A DNA stretch of 64,000 bases from Adiantum capillus-veneris (taxonomy: Eukaryota; Streptophyta; Polypodiopsida; Polypodiales; Pteridaceae): positions 61,417,184 through 61,481,183 of the forward strand of contig CM043942.1 of NCBI GenBank assembly GCA_014529385.2. Direction: 5' to 3'. Every line of letters starts with the position of its first letter. Position 1 is the stretch's first letter. Under the pieces are notes generated by a model, which was not told the origin of the DNA, did no database searches, and worked only from the letters and a program-made list of their open reading frames with translations. Shown one piece after another: positions 44,340-56,419 of the stretch. Both the position numbers and the translations under genes were made by a program.

Positions 44340-45180
44340 AGAAAGATAAACAATAAAGGCCTCAGTCGTTTGATCCTCTTTTGGGATACCAACAGTAGGA
44401 ACTAGAAAGGAGCAGACACGACCAACTGGCTACCCAATTCCACCTTAGTGGGATTGAAAGACTACTGGTCAGTAGAGTTTTGGAAGGGCTTGATAACTAC
44501 TGTATGCCGATGTGTGAGTCCATGAGTAAGTGGAAAGCTTTGTGATGGCCTAGGATCAGACACTTTTGTAAACCAAAAACCAAGGATATCTACCACACTT
44601 TAATGATATTGGTTGATTGGATTGCCCCCCTCAACAAGATTTGGGGGAATCAATTGTCGCAGGCAAGATGGGTGGCGATAGCAAGTAACATATGGAACCT
44701 GCAATGGATGAACAACTTTCTTTAGAAGGTGTTATAGGGGGCTATCGTGAAAGGAGTAAGGGTTCTTGATAGAGGGATTGGATCTAACATATGCTCAGGT
44801 TGGAAAATGGCTTGCAAGGACCTCCCTCGCCTATTCAAGGAGTGTCGACTATAAGTGGCATGGTGGGGAAGACTTGCAAATGCATACAGAAGCTCTAGAA
44901 AACAAGGTTTTTCAAGAACAACCTATTCCTAGGAGTGATGGTGATTAAAAACCAAGTGCTAATTACTTGGATGCAAGTTGTTCGATTTTGCTACTTTAAG
45001 CAAATTGGGAAGGCCAGGAACTGTCGGATCTTTGAGAATGATCTGTCTTTTGCTAGTCTCATAGAGATTGTGCAAGAAAGCAGCAAATTGATTGTATCCA
45101 TTGGTAAAAGGAAGAACTCAAATGAGTGGTATAGGGCTTAAAGCCATCCTGATAGATTAAGGATAGCAAGAAGATGGGTA
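44340..45180 (+). pseudogene. LINE ORF2 3' end relic (zf-RVT region)
   Basis: Plus-strand frames give, with many stops, KVLWGAIVKGVRVLDRGIGS, then CSGWKMACKDLPRLFKECR (about 44730-44850). These parallel the better preserved copy at 49100-49270. A tail with ITWMQVVRFCYFKQIGKARN follows. The zf-RVT domain is the C-terminal zinc-binding part of plant LINE ORF2. The relic is truncated upstream, with no RT core visible. Confidence 0.6.
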
Positions 45181-45989
45181 GGTTCCTGCCTCTTGGTGAG
45201 ATTTGGTAGCTTGTTGATGGTCCTCATGCTGGGTTGCCATGTCATCATCGGGGCTCACACGCCTTGTCACGACAATGTGACAACCAAAGTAAAAGATAAC
45301 TAAAAATAGAAGAGAGAATTAAGGGGAAGACATCAATGAGAGGAATGAAGGACTGAGGGAGGAGATTTGGTGCATGAACGAAGGAGAGGAAGAGAGGGAA
45401 GCATGCAAACTTGAGCGGATCTCAGCTTCAATCTCTCGCTCTCCATCTCTTTCTCTCAATTGAAAGAACTAGGAGGGTGGGAGGAGATTTTTGCATGAAG
45501 GAAGTTGAGGAGGGCTGAATCGAACATCAAGAAGGAAGGTGAAGTGGGAGAGAAAAAAGGAAATCTTTTGGGAACTGATGAGCAAGGGAGCTATACATGA
45601 TGGGGTTTGTCTGGCAATTATAGATTTCTTCAGAGGGATTGGGGATTTCTAATTATGGGTTTGCAAATCAACAGGCATATTGACAATGGAGTATGCAATC
45701 GATTTGTAATAGGGTTTCAAATATACTTTTATTGGAAGCATCTTCTGATTGCCAGCATCAATTAAGTGTCAATAACTAGATTTAATTTAATTTTCACTGC
45801 TATTTGTGTCCTGAGTCATGATTTTCTTCCAAAATTGCTATGTAATAATCTCTATATCTTCTTGCTAACTCTAAATAGACTCCATTTGCACTTATTGGTC
45901 TTGGTTTATGCCTCGGCTGATTATATGTCTATAGCCAGAAGCCCAACACTTTCCCGGTCGACCTCGGAGAGCTGCACACTTTGACATAT
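45181..45989. other. Purine-rich stretch without a gene
   Basis: 45290-45600 is rich in gagag/ggaag words with no clear unit. Near 45992-46006 tttttggtgagcccggcatg could be an unusual primer-binding site for the chain that follows, but no LTR pair supports this. Confidence 0.3.
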
Positions 45990-48240
45990 TTTTTGGTGAG
46001 CCCGGCATGAAACTTGACCAGGGTAGATTGAGCCAACCATGTCGACAAACCAAGAGAAAGATATGCAGCAGATTATGGGGTTAATAGCTGCTATTTTGCA
46101 GCAACAATATTCAAATCAAGTACAAAAATATGAACCAAAATTTGGATGCCAATTTGATGACAGAGAACTGAGGATTGCAGCAGTCCCCAAAAGGTGAACT
46201 AGGTGGATTTGAGAAGCAGATGAACACAATTTTTTTCAATTATCAGATTCAACAATGGGCAAGAGGGAATCCAAAGCGCTAGATGACTGGAAGCGAGAGA
46301 TGTTGCAAAGCAGTTTGCCTTTGAAAATGCCAAATGCTCGGTTTTTTATCAGCAAGGATGTTTGATGGTTATGATCCAATAGGATACTTGGATTCAAATG
46401 AAGAGGAGCTAGAGCTACATGGGGTGCCAAAAGAGAATAAGATTCTAAAATTTGATAGGTTTGTGATCCCAAATTTTATTGAGAGACTCTAGGAGCTTCA
46501 GCAACAACATCTGCATAGCTGGAGCAAGTTTAAACCTATTGTCATCTGAGAATGATGGGATCCAAGCATGTATGAAGATGAGGAGGATTGTGTTAATATG
46601 CCTACCTATGTGGAGGTTTGCAAGAAGATTAGGGCTAAGCTAGGAACTGCTATTGATGAATGCTTTCTTGAGGATGATAGGTTGTTACACGATAAAGATG
46701 ATGAAGAGGTTGTCCAAGCTGTCTATGCAAAGCTTGGAATTGCAGATTCCATGCTAATGGCTGAAGTTGAAGACTTATAGGGCTAAGAAAAGTATAAGGA
46801 TTCAGAGGGTCTATACACACATGAGGGTTCACAGGGTGTGGATGTACATGAGCACCTACATGACTTGTGTATATCATAATTACAGGCTTTGGATACACCA
46901 TGTTTTAAGGGCTTGTATGAGCAAGGGTATGTCCTTGAAGATCCGCATGGTGATGATTTAGAGGGGGTGCAGACTCGTTCTTTATCAAGATTTTGGGATG
47001 CTGAGCTCTCAATATGGCAAAGTGATTGTGAACTTGATGATACTTATTCAGAGGGGGTGCATAATGAATTGCAATCTTTTGGTGTTGCATTTGATTGGGT
47101 TCATTGTGCTGATGATATGGACAGGGACGTAGATGCAATTTTTAATATGCATGCTGGGCTTTGTGCTACAAAAGTTTAAAGATATTTGGATGAGGGGGAG
47201 AAACTTGATGAGCAGTCTACAACATATGTGGCTAGTATGCATACCATATGTGGAATGCATAGTTTGTAGCATGAGATATGTAGGGTGGAAGATTCTTTTG
47301 AAGAGGTGGACCTAGAGATTATGTGATTACTGGATGAATCTTTGGAAGGCTTCTCAATTACGGATGCAAAGGGTATCAAGAAATTTGGTTTCATGCCAAA
47401 GCACGTTTATCCGTATGTGGTTGATGATGACCTTATGCAATTGTTGGATGATGCTCTATTTGGGTTTGGGCATATACAAACTAGAGGAACGTTTTTCGAT
47501 GCATCTCGAGAGTCCAATGAAGAGGATTTTTGAGTGACTTGATGTATCCAAATATGCATGATCAAAATTCCAATACTAGAGGGGTGAAGTTGCATTGCCA
47601 ATGTTCCTACTTGTGATAGATGATCAACAATTAGGAGCATGATGCACAAGGGAGATGGCAATATCAAATGTTACTAGATGCTGTATGGGAATTTTTGTTA
47701 CCCTATAATGTAGACTCGATGTAGAGGATTTTCTACTAGCTTTTGATCTAGGAGGAGATGGTTATATGCATGATCCACGAAAATTGATCGATATGCCATT
47801 TGATCCAGGTGAAGATGTACATGTACATTGTTTGAGACAATTGACTCATATGCCTTATGATCCAGGTGGTGGGGTTCATGATGGTTTAGGGTTAATTCGT
47901 GCTTATGATCTACCGTTGGGAAACTCTTATGTTTTCCCTATGATCCTCGAGGAGGGTATATTCTAATAAGGCCACATATTTTAAAAAAATTCAAAGCATG
48001 CTCACAGTGGGACAATGTCTATATGTTTACAAGCTTTTGCTTGCACTTTGGAATAATGGTTGGTATATCAAAGGATGTGTAGGTTCAGAGGGGGTGGATG
48101 TTGTGCTGCTTTGCGGGCACGGGGTGAAAGATGTGAATCTACATGCATTTTCATGTTTTACCAAGCTTATGGTTTATGCTAGGATTTGATGTGATATCAG
48201 GATGATTGGAGATGTATGTTTTATGTGGTATTCATACAAA
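45990..48240 (+). pseudogene. Chain of broken acidic ORFs, possible gypsy gag start
   Basis: A start-like MSTNQEKDMQQIMGLIAA (46039 on) is followed by pieces resembling a gag entry (a FDGYDPIGYLDSNEEEL stretch near 46370). Then come short plus-strand frames at 46568-46780, 46889-47179, 47342-47533 and about 47720-47966. They are acidic, with runs such as DDEEVVQAVYAKLGIADS and DDDLMQLLDDALFGFGHI. The last holds a doubled motif, DMPFDPGEDVH and HMPYDPGGGVH. I do not recognise a family. The same-strand spacing and consistent composition suggest one eroded coding region of about 2 kb, either an unusual retroelement gag or a host-gene relic. Confidence 0.35.
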
Positions 48241-48389
48241 AACTTCTCCGGAGAGAGCTGATAGGATGGAGGTGAGGGGTGTCCAAAGTGTTGATTTTTG
48301 GCATGGATATGTAGACTTGACGTGCTAAATGGGCAGGTTCAGACAGCTCATCAAACAGAGCTACATAGTGCAAGATATCTGAGTTTGAA

Positions 48390-49710
48390 GTTGCAGGTGT
48401 TTGCAGATCCGTGCTAGATTGGGTAGTTGCAGATGTAGCCCTCGCTGAGCAACACCAAGCTTGGGCTATTACGGCTAAGGATATGATGGACAACTCCAGG
48501 ATACGCTCGCAAGGTGGGCAATGGAAAGGGATCAAGGTACACAACAAGTTGTTGGCCCCGCAATGGGCTATCCTAAAACTTGGGGGTACGACAGGTGAGC
48601 TTACTCAAAAATGCAACAGCGCAACGGTGTCTTTGGAAATGGGAGAGTTGTCAAGGTACTTCCACAACTCTATATCCAAATGGTCCCCTTGGATCTCCAA
48701 CTGGAGGCATCCTTTTAACCCCTTTTGGGAGGAAGGTTGCCAGAAAGGTTAATAACAAAGGCATTATGCGTATAGGCCAATTGTGGGACTACAACAGATG
48801 CTGTTGGAAAGGAATAGATCAACTAGCTATTGACTTTAGCCTCAATGGGTTAGAAAGATTGTTGATCAGTAGAGCCCTTGAATGGCTCACTAGGTGGTAT
48901 TTGTCGAAGGACTGTGAATCCAAGCTCGAGTGGAAAGCTTGGCACTGGCCTGTGAACAGACACTTCCTTAAACCCCAAACTTAGGATGTGTATCTCACCC
49001 TTATGGAATCATAGGATTGGTTCTCCCCACTCAATAAATAGTGGGAAAGAAATTGGCCAAGGTCAAGGTAGGAGACGATCGTCAAGAATATATGGTGCCG
49101 TCAATGGATGAGGTCTTCTTATGGAAGGTGCAATGGGGAGCCATGCCAACTAGAGTGAAGGTACTTGCCAGGGAAATTGGGGCAAATAGATGCTCGCAAT
49201 GTAAAATGGCTTGTGAAGACCTCTCTCACCTATTCAAGGAGTGTCCAAAGATCTGTGGTCTTGCAAGCAAGATTTGCAATGGGTCCAAAAGACCTAGAAA
49301 ATAGGATTCTACAAGAACGATCTCTTCTTGGGGGGGAAGACATTCAAGAGCCATACACTACTCATCGCTACACAAATTGTGAGGTATTGCTACTTTAAAC
49401 ACACTTGGAACAATCGGATCTCTGAGAACTCCCTAGAAGTGTAGCTAAGTTCACGGAGATAGTCCAAGAAAGTAGGGCAACGATCATCGCCCATTGGAAA
49501 GCAAAGAAACTCAAAGAAGTGGAAGAGGACTTTGGGGGCCGTAATTACGGACGTGCAAAAGTGAAAGTGTTGGCTCATCTTTTATAATGGGGTGGCACCC
49601 CATCAACTGATGTATGAAGTGATCATGACTCGTCACGAGCATATCACAATTATGTAATTTTTTAGATCTATCAATATAATCCACTCACCATTGTGAGTTT
49701 TGCAAAAAAG
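48390..49710 (+). pseudogene. LINE ORF2 3' part with 3' terminus
   Basis: Degenerate frames give the post-RT region (DVALAEQHQAWAITAKDM, about 48440; LISRALEWLTRW, about 48870). A clear zf-RVT domain follows at 49113-49270: VFLWKVQWGAMPTRVKVLA, then CSQCKMACEDLSHLFKEC with the C..C...H...C zinc ligands. It ends at 49681-49710 with ccactcaccattgtgagttt and a tgcaaaaaa tail, the same terminus as at 20173 and 53998. The RT core is absent, so this copy is 5'-truncated. The ORF2 C-terminus is thought to help RNA binding during target-primed reverse transcription. Confidence 0.72.
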
Positions 49711-49719
49711 AAACATTCC

Positions 49720-49930
49720 TATTTTTTGAACTTGACATATTCCATATATCATGGCTGTGAGGATGTTATCATATATTGATGTACCTTTAATAAATCCATG
49801 TTGGTAGTATCATATATTGATCTACCTTTAATAAATCCATGTTGGTAGGGAGAGATAACATCCGCTAACACAAGGGTCATTCTTATAAAATTTACAAAGA
49901 TAGTGAGAATTTTTTATTTTTTTTCAAATC
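49720..49930 (-). pseudogene. LINE RT fragment with 46-bp duplication
   Basis: The minus strand reads LVLADVISPYQHGFIKGRSI, the QxGFIxGRxIxDN motif of plant LINE RT. The motif is duplicated: a catatattgat.tacctttaataaatccatg unit occurs twice in tandem (about 49770-49850). Only some 60 codons remain. Confidence 0.6.
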
Positions 49931-50121
49931 TGAGGAGGACAAGATAGTGAGATTATTATTACATGATAGACATCCATGGCTAGTTGTGAGCGAAGAGCGT
50001 AAAGGTGTTGTAAAATTTTTGGGCTAGTAGGCCCAACCAATTTTGTAAAGAGCTTTATTGACGAGAATCTGAGGAGATACCTTGTGTGTCTTTGAGGGGG
50101 AAAAAGCGAGGTGAAAACATG

Positions 50122-50161
<40 letters not shown>

Positions 50162-50182
50162 TCAGATGCGGGCACGAAGCTG

Positions 50183-50233
<51 letters not shown>

Positions 50234-50622
50234 AGATCTTTTTACTCTGTCGGCGGTAATGCAGCATTGTGTGGACCTTGGGTCGCAGAGGATTGCAAGA
50301 GATTTTTTGAGAACAGATGGGCAAGTAGATGTATGTGTGTGCAAGGAGCTAGCCAGCATCTCGCTCACGAGGGCAGGCTATGGGTGGAGCACGCACAAAG
50401 GACGCAAAGTCGCTCGTTTGTGTGCATGCGTTCCAGCACTGAAGGTGCAACTACAAGTGCGCAAGCTTGGTTGTTAGAGAGAGGCAGCATGTTGGGGACA
50501 CGAGGAGAGAGAAAGAGAGCTCGCTACCTCTTGCTCTGTGGAGCCCATGGGAGCATTCCATGGCGATGGTAGGGGAAGGCAAGGAGCACAGCGCAATGCT
50601 GGTGATGGCAATGGCGAAGGGT

Positions 50623-50659
<37 letters not shown>

Positions 50660-51300
50660 GCAGGGGGCTCGGCGCAGGAATTGGGGACAATGGAAAGACT
50701 TCGACTTTTTGATCTGGAGAATCTTCCTAGTTAATTAATGAGTTCTCTGATTGAAACTTGAGAGACTTTAGCTTTGCTGTTTTTTGTTTACAAGCAACCT
50801 TTGTAGGGTTGCCGGGAGATTCTTTATTATTCCCTTGGAGCCTATGAGGAGTGCATGTGGCGGCTTGTGGTGGTAGGGAGGGATGATTGGCGGCATGTGA
50901 AGACATTGTGAGAGAAGGACATGGCCCGAGGGGTTGGGGTAGCCTTGGGAGGAGGGCATGGCCCTTTCTGCTTTTCATTTTTTGCTACGAGGAGTTGTTT
51001 GCCCTCTTGCCCATCATGTGGGGGAAAACATGGAGATCCATGATGTTGTGCTCGGCTCAACAACATGATTTGCAAGAATGGTATGCATGTGCTTCATGGT
51101 GCCATCATCGAATTCCTCATCTAAACCTGGACACTTTCGCTTGCACAATGTTCCCATGCCTCTTGTCATGCTCGCACACAAGAAGACCACCTCAGGGGAT
51201 TTGCATGTGCTAGATGCCTAAGCCCTCCCTTGCTTTGCCTACACCAGATGTATGCTCTTCACCTGCCTTTGTTTTCCCATGCAAGATGCACATGTCCCCT
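49931..51300. other. Simple-sequence-rich stretch
   Basis: (GA)n runs at about 50124-50159 and 50185-50230, and a 36-base G run at 50623-50658. Open frames here are by-products of these repeats. No gene, RNA or element boundary is supported. Confidence 0.6.
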
Positions 51301-51307
51301 CAAATCA

Positions 51308-51760
51308 CTGGCAATCCGTAGCATAGTGCCCAATTTTACAGCACTTGTAGCAGGCCTTTGGCAACAAACCGAATGTTGATTCTTGTTCCAACACTCCCTA
51401 TGTTCAAATCCATATACTTGGGGATAGGTTTGCTCATATTCCATAATATTGTACCCTAATGTCTAGTCACAACCATTCCCGAGCATCTTCGGAATGAACA
51501 GCACCCTATCCAACAAGGCAGCTATGGAGTCAACGTGATCGTGAAGCCAAAGAGGAAAGCCCTTGAGTGTGACCCACACCAGGCAGTAGTCCATAAATTC
51601 TTCATTCGGAAAGAAATCAGGTGTCCAAGGCATAGCACAAGCAAAATTAGAATCTCCCCATATGCCTCCTCTCATGACCAAATCCTGAATAGTTTGCTTA
51701 GTAGAAGCACATCCTGCCACATAGAAGCCTTTCCAACTGTCGTGAACTGGCAAATCGCAT
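51308..51760 (-). pseudogene. LINE ORF1 relic: DUF4283 end plus zinc knuckle
   Basis: 51753-51463 on the minus strand gives CAMPWTPDFFPNEEFMDYC, LVWVTLKGFPLWLHDHVDSI and AALLDRVLFIPKML. These are the second half of DUF4283, with the PWTPDF and VWV.L.G.P boxes. After a frame change, CYKCCKIGHYATDC (51310-51352) is a CX2CX4HX4C zinc knuckle. Together they match ORF1 of plant L1-type LINEs, an RNA-binding chaperone. A stop follows directly after the knuckle. The same domain is seen at 67-866. Confidence 0.68.
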
Positions 51761-53124
51761 TTCTGTTGTTAGTCATTGTTGTCGTCCCACTCCCATAAGC
51801 CTTGGGTTGTCATATGCCGGTCCATAAAATACAACACTAATGAGTGAGCACAGCACATCTCTAGACTCCGAATCGCCGCTTTTGAATTAATTTCCGCTTG
51901 AATCACAAAACCATCTTCTACTTGTTATGACTTTGTTTGATCGCCCCGTGAAGAATTTCTTTCGATAATCATCGAACGCCAAAGATCGAAGCTCTAAAAT
52001 CTTCTCCAAATTGGAGTTATCTACATTGAATCACTCGCCCTTCTCCTCCCCTCTGTCGTGAAGACAAAAGCTGCCCCCCACCCATTGAGATCTGACGACC
52101 CCTTGCCGTCTTAAGCCTCTTCTCTCTATTAAAAATAGAAAAATATGTATAGAATTTTTAAAATATCAAAGAATTTGAAGGCCTTGCCCATGCTAGAAAT
52201 ATACCTTGAGCAATGTACGCATCCAAGATGTACATTATAGACACAAACCTCGTCAAGATTTTGGGGTGCTATCATAAGTACTCTTCCACGAAAGCATTTC
52301 AAAGCATGACCACATTTTTCAAAAGCCCTTAGACTACAAAGAGACCTCATGACAAATTGCTACACGTTTTCCATGAGCTGCCGACTGTTAATCTCATGAT
52401 AAAATGGTTTGCCCATGTGAACACCCTACATTATAACCCTATCAACACGTGACATACCTTTTGGCATGTCCCATAGGCGATTACAATTAGGGAGAATTTT
52501 TGGCTTTAAATTCATTGTTGAAAAGAGACCAAAGCTTCCTTAGCCTACCCTAAGCACTAAAGACCAAGGGGTCTTCAATGAAGACCAGGCTGTGGGGTCA
52601 ACAATGTGCAGGCAAGCTCAAAATTCAAAAACATCGTGTATCGTCAGATCTGGTCCGAGTTTTTTTTTTTTTGTCGAGTTTACTTTTTTGTGTTTGTGTC
52701 TATCATATAATTGTTTGATTCGCCATGGATGCCATCGAAACCTACATGCCTACATGATAAGAGCAACCATCTGTCAACGGGCAAGATCATGGGTTCGATT
52801 TAGATGGTGAACGTTGATCATGGCTTTTTTTTGGGCCGTCCACTCGCTTTCAAGATTCCCACGCTTGGCTCCCAATTGTCGATCCCATTTCTCCCACTTC
52901 ATCAAACTCATCAAATACCCAGTGCCACTTAGTGACCAGGCTAGCGTACCTTCCCCATGTTGTAGTGGTGCTTTCCAAGGTACCTCATTGTCATACACAT
53001 CACTATAAGCATTTTCTAACGACCTTGTTCTTTTATCGGTTGTTAACTAGCAATCCAAAATAGGCCGTCCCAATTTTGAAAAGCAGGTGAATTAATGAGA
53101 ATCTAAGAAGATTCTCACATAAGC

Positions 53125-53166
<42 letters not shown>

Positions 53167-53947
53167 GGTGTGTGGGGTGATGTAGTGAATCTGAGGAAAA
53201 AGGAGGGAAATTCCCCTGATTGCAGCTTCATGGTCGAATGTGTCGACGAGTTTAGGAGTCAACAACTCAATCTGGTGTCGCTCATGATCATAAGTGCCCA
53301 ATGTCGGTGTGCCGCTACTGCATGTCTTAGTCTACAGGGTCGGACTCGCATAGTGTTGCATATTAGGGCCTTCTAAATGTGATGATGCGGGCTAGGGAAG
53401 TGCACTGTGCGGCGGGGGCGGGGGCGGGGGGTTGCATGCAGGTGGTGATGATGGGTATTGGGCCTTGATTCATGGCATGCTTGGCATCAAGGCGAAAGAC
53501 AAAGGCAGCGCATCACAGTAAGGGATGGCTCTCTGTCTCGTTCATTTGTTTGCAGGCGCAAATGGAGAGAAAGGTGGGTGAACCCAGCCATGCATCTACT
53601 CTGCATGGTGGGGAACGGGCCATTTTTTGTGTGGTATGCAGCAAGAGGGGTCAACAAGGGATTCTCAGTGACTGCTGCTAGGACGCGCAGGCGACAGCAG
53701 CAAGGGGAGGAGTGGTTTTGCCTTTGCACGATCTTGGCATGTCCTCATCGACGCAGGTGTTGTGGAGAATAGCAATGTAGGGATGACGGGGAGCAAGGTA
53801 GTAGCACAGACATGGCAAGACGCAAAGGCACGATGAGGGCGACAAAATAGGCCGTAGGCTCTCACTTTAGTTTTTCCTTCGAATTGCAAAACTTAGAGCG
53901 AATCTTGTGAAGAAATTAATTAATGTTTTGAGAATGGACCGAGCAGA
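51761..53947. other. Stretch without a recognised gene
   Basis: Contains a (GA)n run (about 53129-53161), a G-rich block with GGGGG tracts separated by single C (about 53413-53432) and a weak tRNA-like stretch at 52755-52800. ORFs on both strands have no family motif. Confidence 0.4.
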
Positions 53948-54539
53948 GAGTAACCCTCATGAGCTCCACATTTCCAAATAGCCTAGAACTTCTTCTTTTT
54001 TTTTGCAAAACTCACAATCAGTGAGTGAATTGAATTAAACTCAAAAAATTACAATACTCTCCATGCTCATACCGAGCCATGGAATACATCACCAAACTCA
54101 ATCAACACAAGATGACCAGGGCTTTATAGGGAGCCCTTACCCAATATACAACCCAGCCAACTTAACCGTCATATTACAACCACCACACATAGACTGCTTA
54201 CTGAGACAAGCAGATCATAATGCCGAATAAGGGGGGGAGCCACGAGCTCCATCACCATACGAGGCTCCAAATAGCCTAGAACTTCTTAATCTTGCCCATG
54301 TTTGGACATGCAGTGGGATGAGCATTATGTTAAAGAGATGACATCCAATATAGGAAGCTTACATAGTTTTGATTAGCCCCTCAAGCCAAGAACAAGTAAC
54401 CCTCACTCCACATTTCCAAATAGCCTAGAACTTCTTAACCTTGCCCATGTTTGGACATGCAGTGGGATGAGCATTATGTTAAAGAGATGACATCCAATAC
54501 AGGAAGCTTACATAGTTTTGATTAGCCCCTCAAGCCAAG
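53948..54539 (+). repeat. 149-bp tandem duplication, first copy split by a LINE fragment
   Basis: The unit (ccacatttccaaatagccta ... gattagcccctcaagccaag) occurs complete at about 54394-54539. It also occurs, interrupted after 53994, as 53948-53994 plus 54267-54390. The offset between copies is 149 bp at ccaaatagcc (54267 and 54416). The two copies differ by only a few bases downstream of the insertion. Confidence 0.85.
53995..54265 (-). mobile_element. 5'-truncated LINE insertion with 22-bp target duplication
   Basis: The insert is flanked by tccaaatagcctagaacttc(tt) at 53973-53994 and 54266-54287. It starts with a poly(T) run (53996-54005; poly(A) in element direction) next to gcaaaactcacaatcagtga. 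The latter is the inverted family terminus also seen at 20173 and 49681. The body is about 0.27 kb, too short for any ORF. Long target duplications, a poly(A) tail and 5' truncation are the marks of target-primed LINE insertion. Confidence 0.85.
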
Positions 54540-54895
54540 GTTGTTCTGTGAGTACGACAATGTTTAGAATGATGCCAACTACAACACAATGTCCCCATTA
54601 TTATTGTCATACTTGGCACAGCTTTAGTCAACATATATGACAATTTTGACGTGCTTCTAGAGGTGCAACAAGAAAAAAAAAAATTAACACCATAGGCGCG
54701 GTGAATTAAATTAGAAGGAAGCAAGATTACAAAACTAACAAGAACTTTGCCACTCAAAAACAAAGTCACGGGAACATATGGACACGATACAACACCATCA
54801 AGAACAATAGAGCAGTGGGACCAACAAGGTAACCACACAACATGAGGCAAAATTCAAATGGGGCCCGGCCCCGCCCCGCCCCGCCCCGCCCGGGA

Positions 54896-54926
<31 letters not shown>

Positions 54927-55235
54927 ATATACAGCCAGCTGCCATATACACAGACTTTCAATCAAGGGCCGATAGAGCATCCAACTCGGGCTTCATAAAA
55001 GGGAGAAAAGTGATAGAGATAGTCATTTCTTTATGGCAAGGTTTTAAATATACTTTTGATAGTCGTTATGATCAGGTGTTTGGATGCTATGATCTTTTAT
55101 CATCACGTGCCTAGAAGAAATGGGCTTCGCCCACGTATGATACCGATTCAAACTTTGTTTGGAGATGGTAGGGCAAGAATTACCCTCAACAGGAAGTTAT
55201 CTGGAGTATTTATGCTCTCAACGTCAATTTGGCAA

Positions 55236-55287
<52 letters not shown>

Positions 55288-55754
55288 CTCGTCCTTATAG
55301 CTTCATGTTGCAATCTTTCACAAGAGCGGGATAAGTTTGATCCATCTTCTACTTCCATCGGTCGATCCATTTTGATGGAACACGACTATGCATACGACGG
55401 AGGGCTTAGATTTGATGAGAGGTCACCTTTTGGGGGGGGGGAGGGGGCTTAGGACTATTTGACACGAGATCTTTAAGGAAGGGGAAGCGCTGGGATCCAA
55501 GGCAAGGAAGTCAGGCGTTGTTTTTGTGGAGATCTCCATCGTCCACGAAAGCAAGTAAACATAAACAAGGACAAATAAAGTGAACATGGACCGGCAGGGT
55601 TACGTGGGGGTTTTCGACGAGGAATTGGGACACACTAGCAAGGGGAATTGGGACACGCTAGCAAGAATGGAGTTTAATGTAGCAAGATCTCCACATGGGC
55701 GCACGGGCTTGTATGTTGCATGTGGGGTGGGTGGAGTGGATTGCATGCAGAGGG

Positions 55755-55835
<81 letters not shown>

Positions 55836-56320
55836 GGCTATCGGCTATTCCATCACCTTGCATTGCTGCTCAGGATCTGTGCGCAGGGCAGGAACAAGGA
55901 GGCGATTGGAGCTTGTACTCAGGAAGGTTGAGGGAGTGTGCGTTGAGGCCCGCGGGTTGGCGGGGGGGGGGGGGATCTACTACTGCGGGTCGAGGCTTGA
56001 GGAGGGATCTACTGCTATAGGTATGTAAATGGCTCCTCGTAAGCCCGTGGGAGGAGTGAGGAAGGGAGGCACAGAAGGAACTCAAGGCTACACCCGCATG
56101 GCACATCCTCTCCATCGGCACAGGAAGCAGTCCGCGGCTGCGTGAGAAATCTGGCAAAAAGATGGAGGGCCTTTTCAAGAAGGCTCTGATGCATGATGAT
56201 GGGGAGGAGACAGTTTCTTGAAAACCTATCAGTGGCTTCTTTTGCAAAAGGAAAGAGAGTACTCCCAATGGGAGTCATGGTGCAGAGGATGGTGGAGAGG
56301 CTATCCTTCCAGATGTAGGA
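54540..56320. other. Simple-sequence-rich stretch
   Basis: (CCCCG)n at about 54866-54890 followed by (GT)n at 54897-54925. (TC)n at 55239-55285. (GT)n at 55757-55786 running straight into 48 G (55787-55834). 13 G at 55962-55974. Open frames here are by-products of the repeats. No gene is supported. Confidence 0.6.
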
Positions 56321-56419
56321 AAGGATGAGGAGTTATCGACCAAAATGAGAGTGGGAAGTGTCTTCAGCCTTTGGCCATGCATAGTTCAGCCATTGCCATA
56401 TGTGGAGATCTTTTTGCTC

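Noticed and set aside
50051-50690. Arg-Glu and Ser-Leu repeat proteins
   Set aside because: By-products of (GA)n/(CT)n; both strands and several frames are open because dinucleotide repeats lack stop codons.
55580-56020. Open frames rich in Val-Cys and Gly over 55.6-56.0 kb
   Set aside because: They are translations of the (GT)n and G48 tracts, open in several frames at once, with no family motif outside the repeats.
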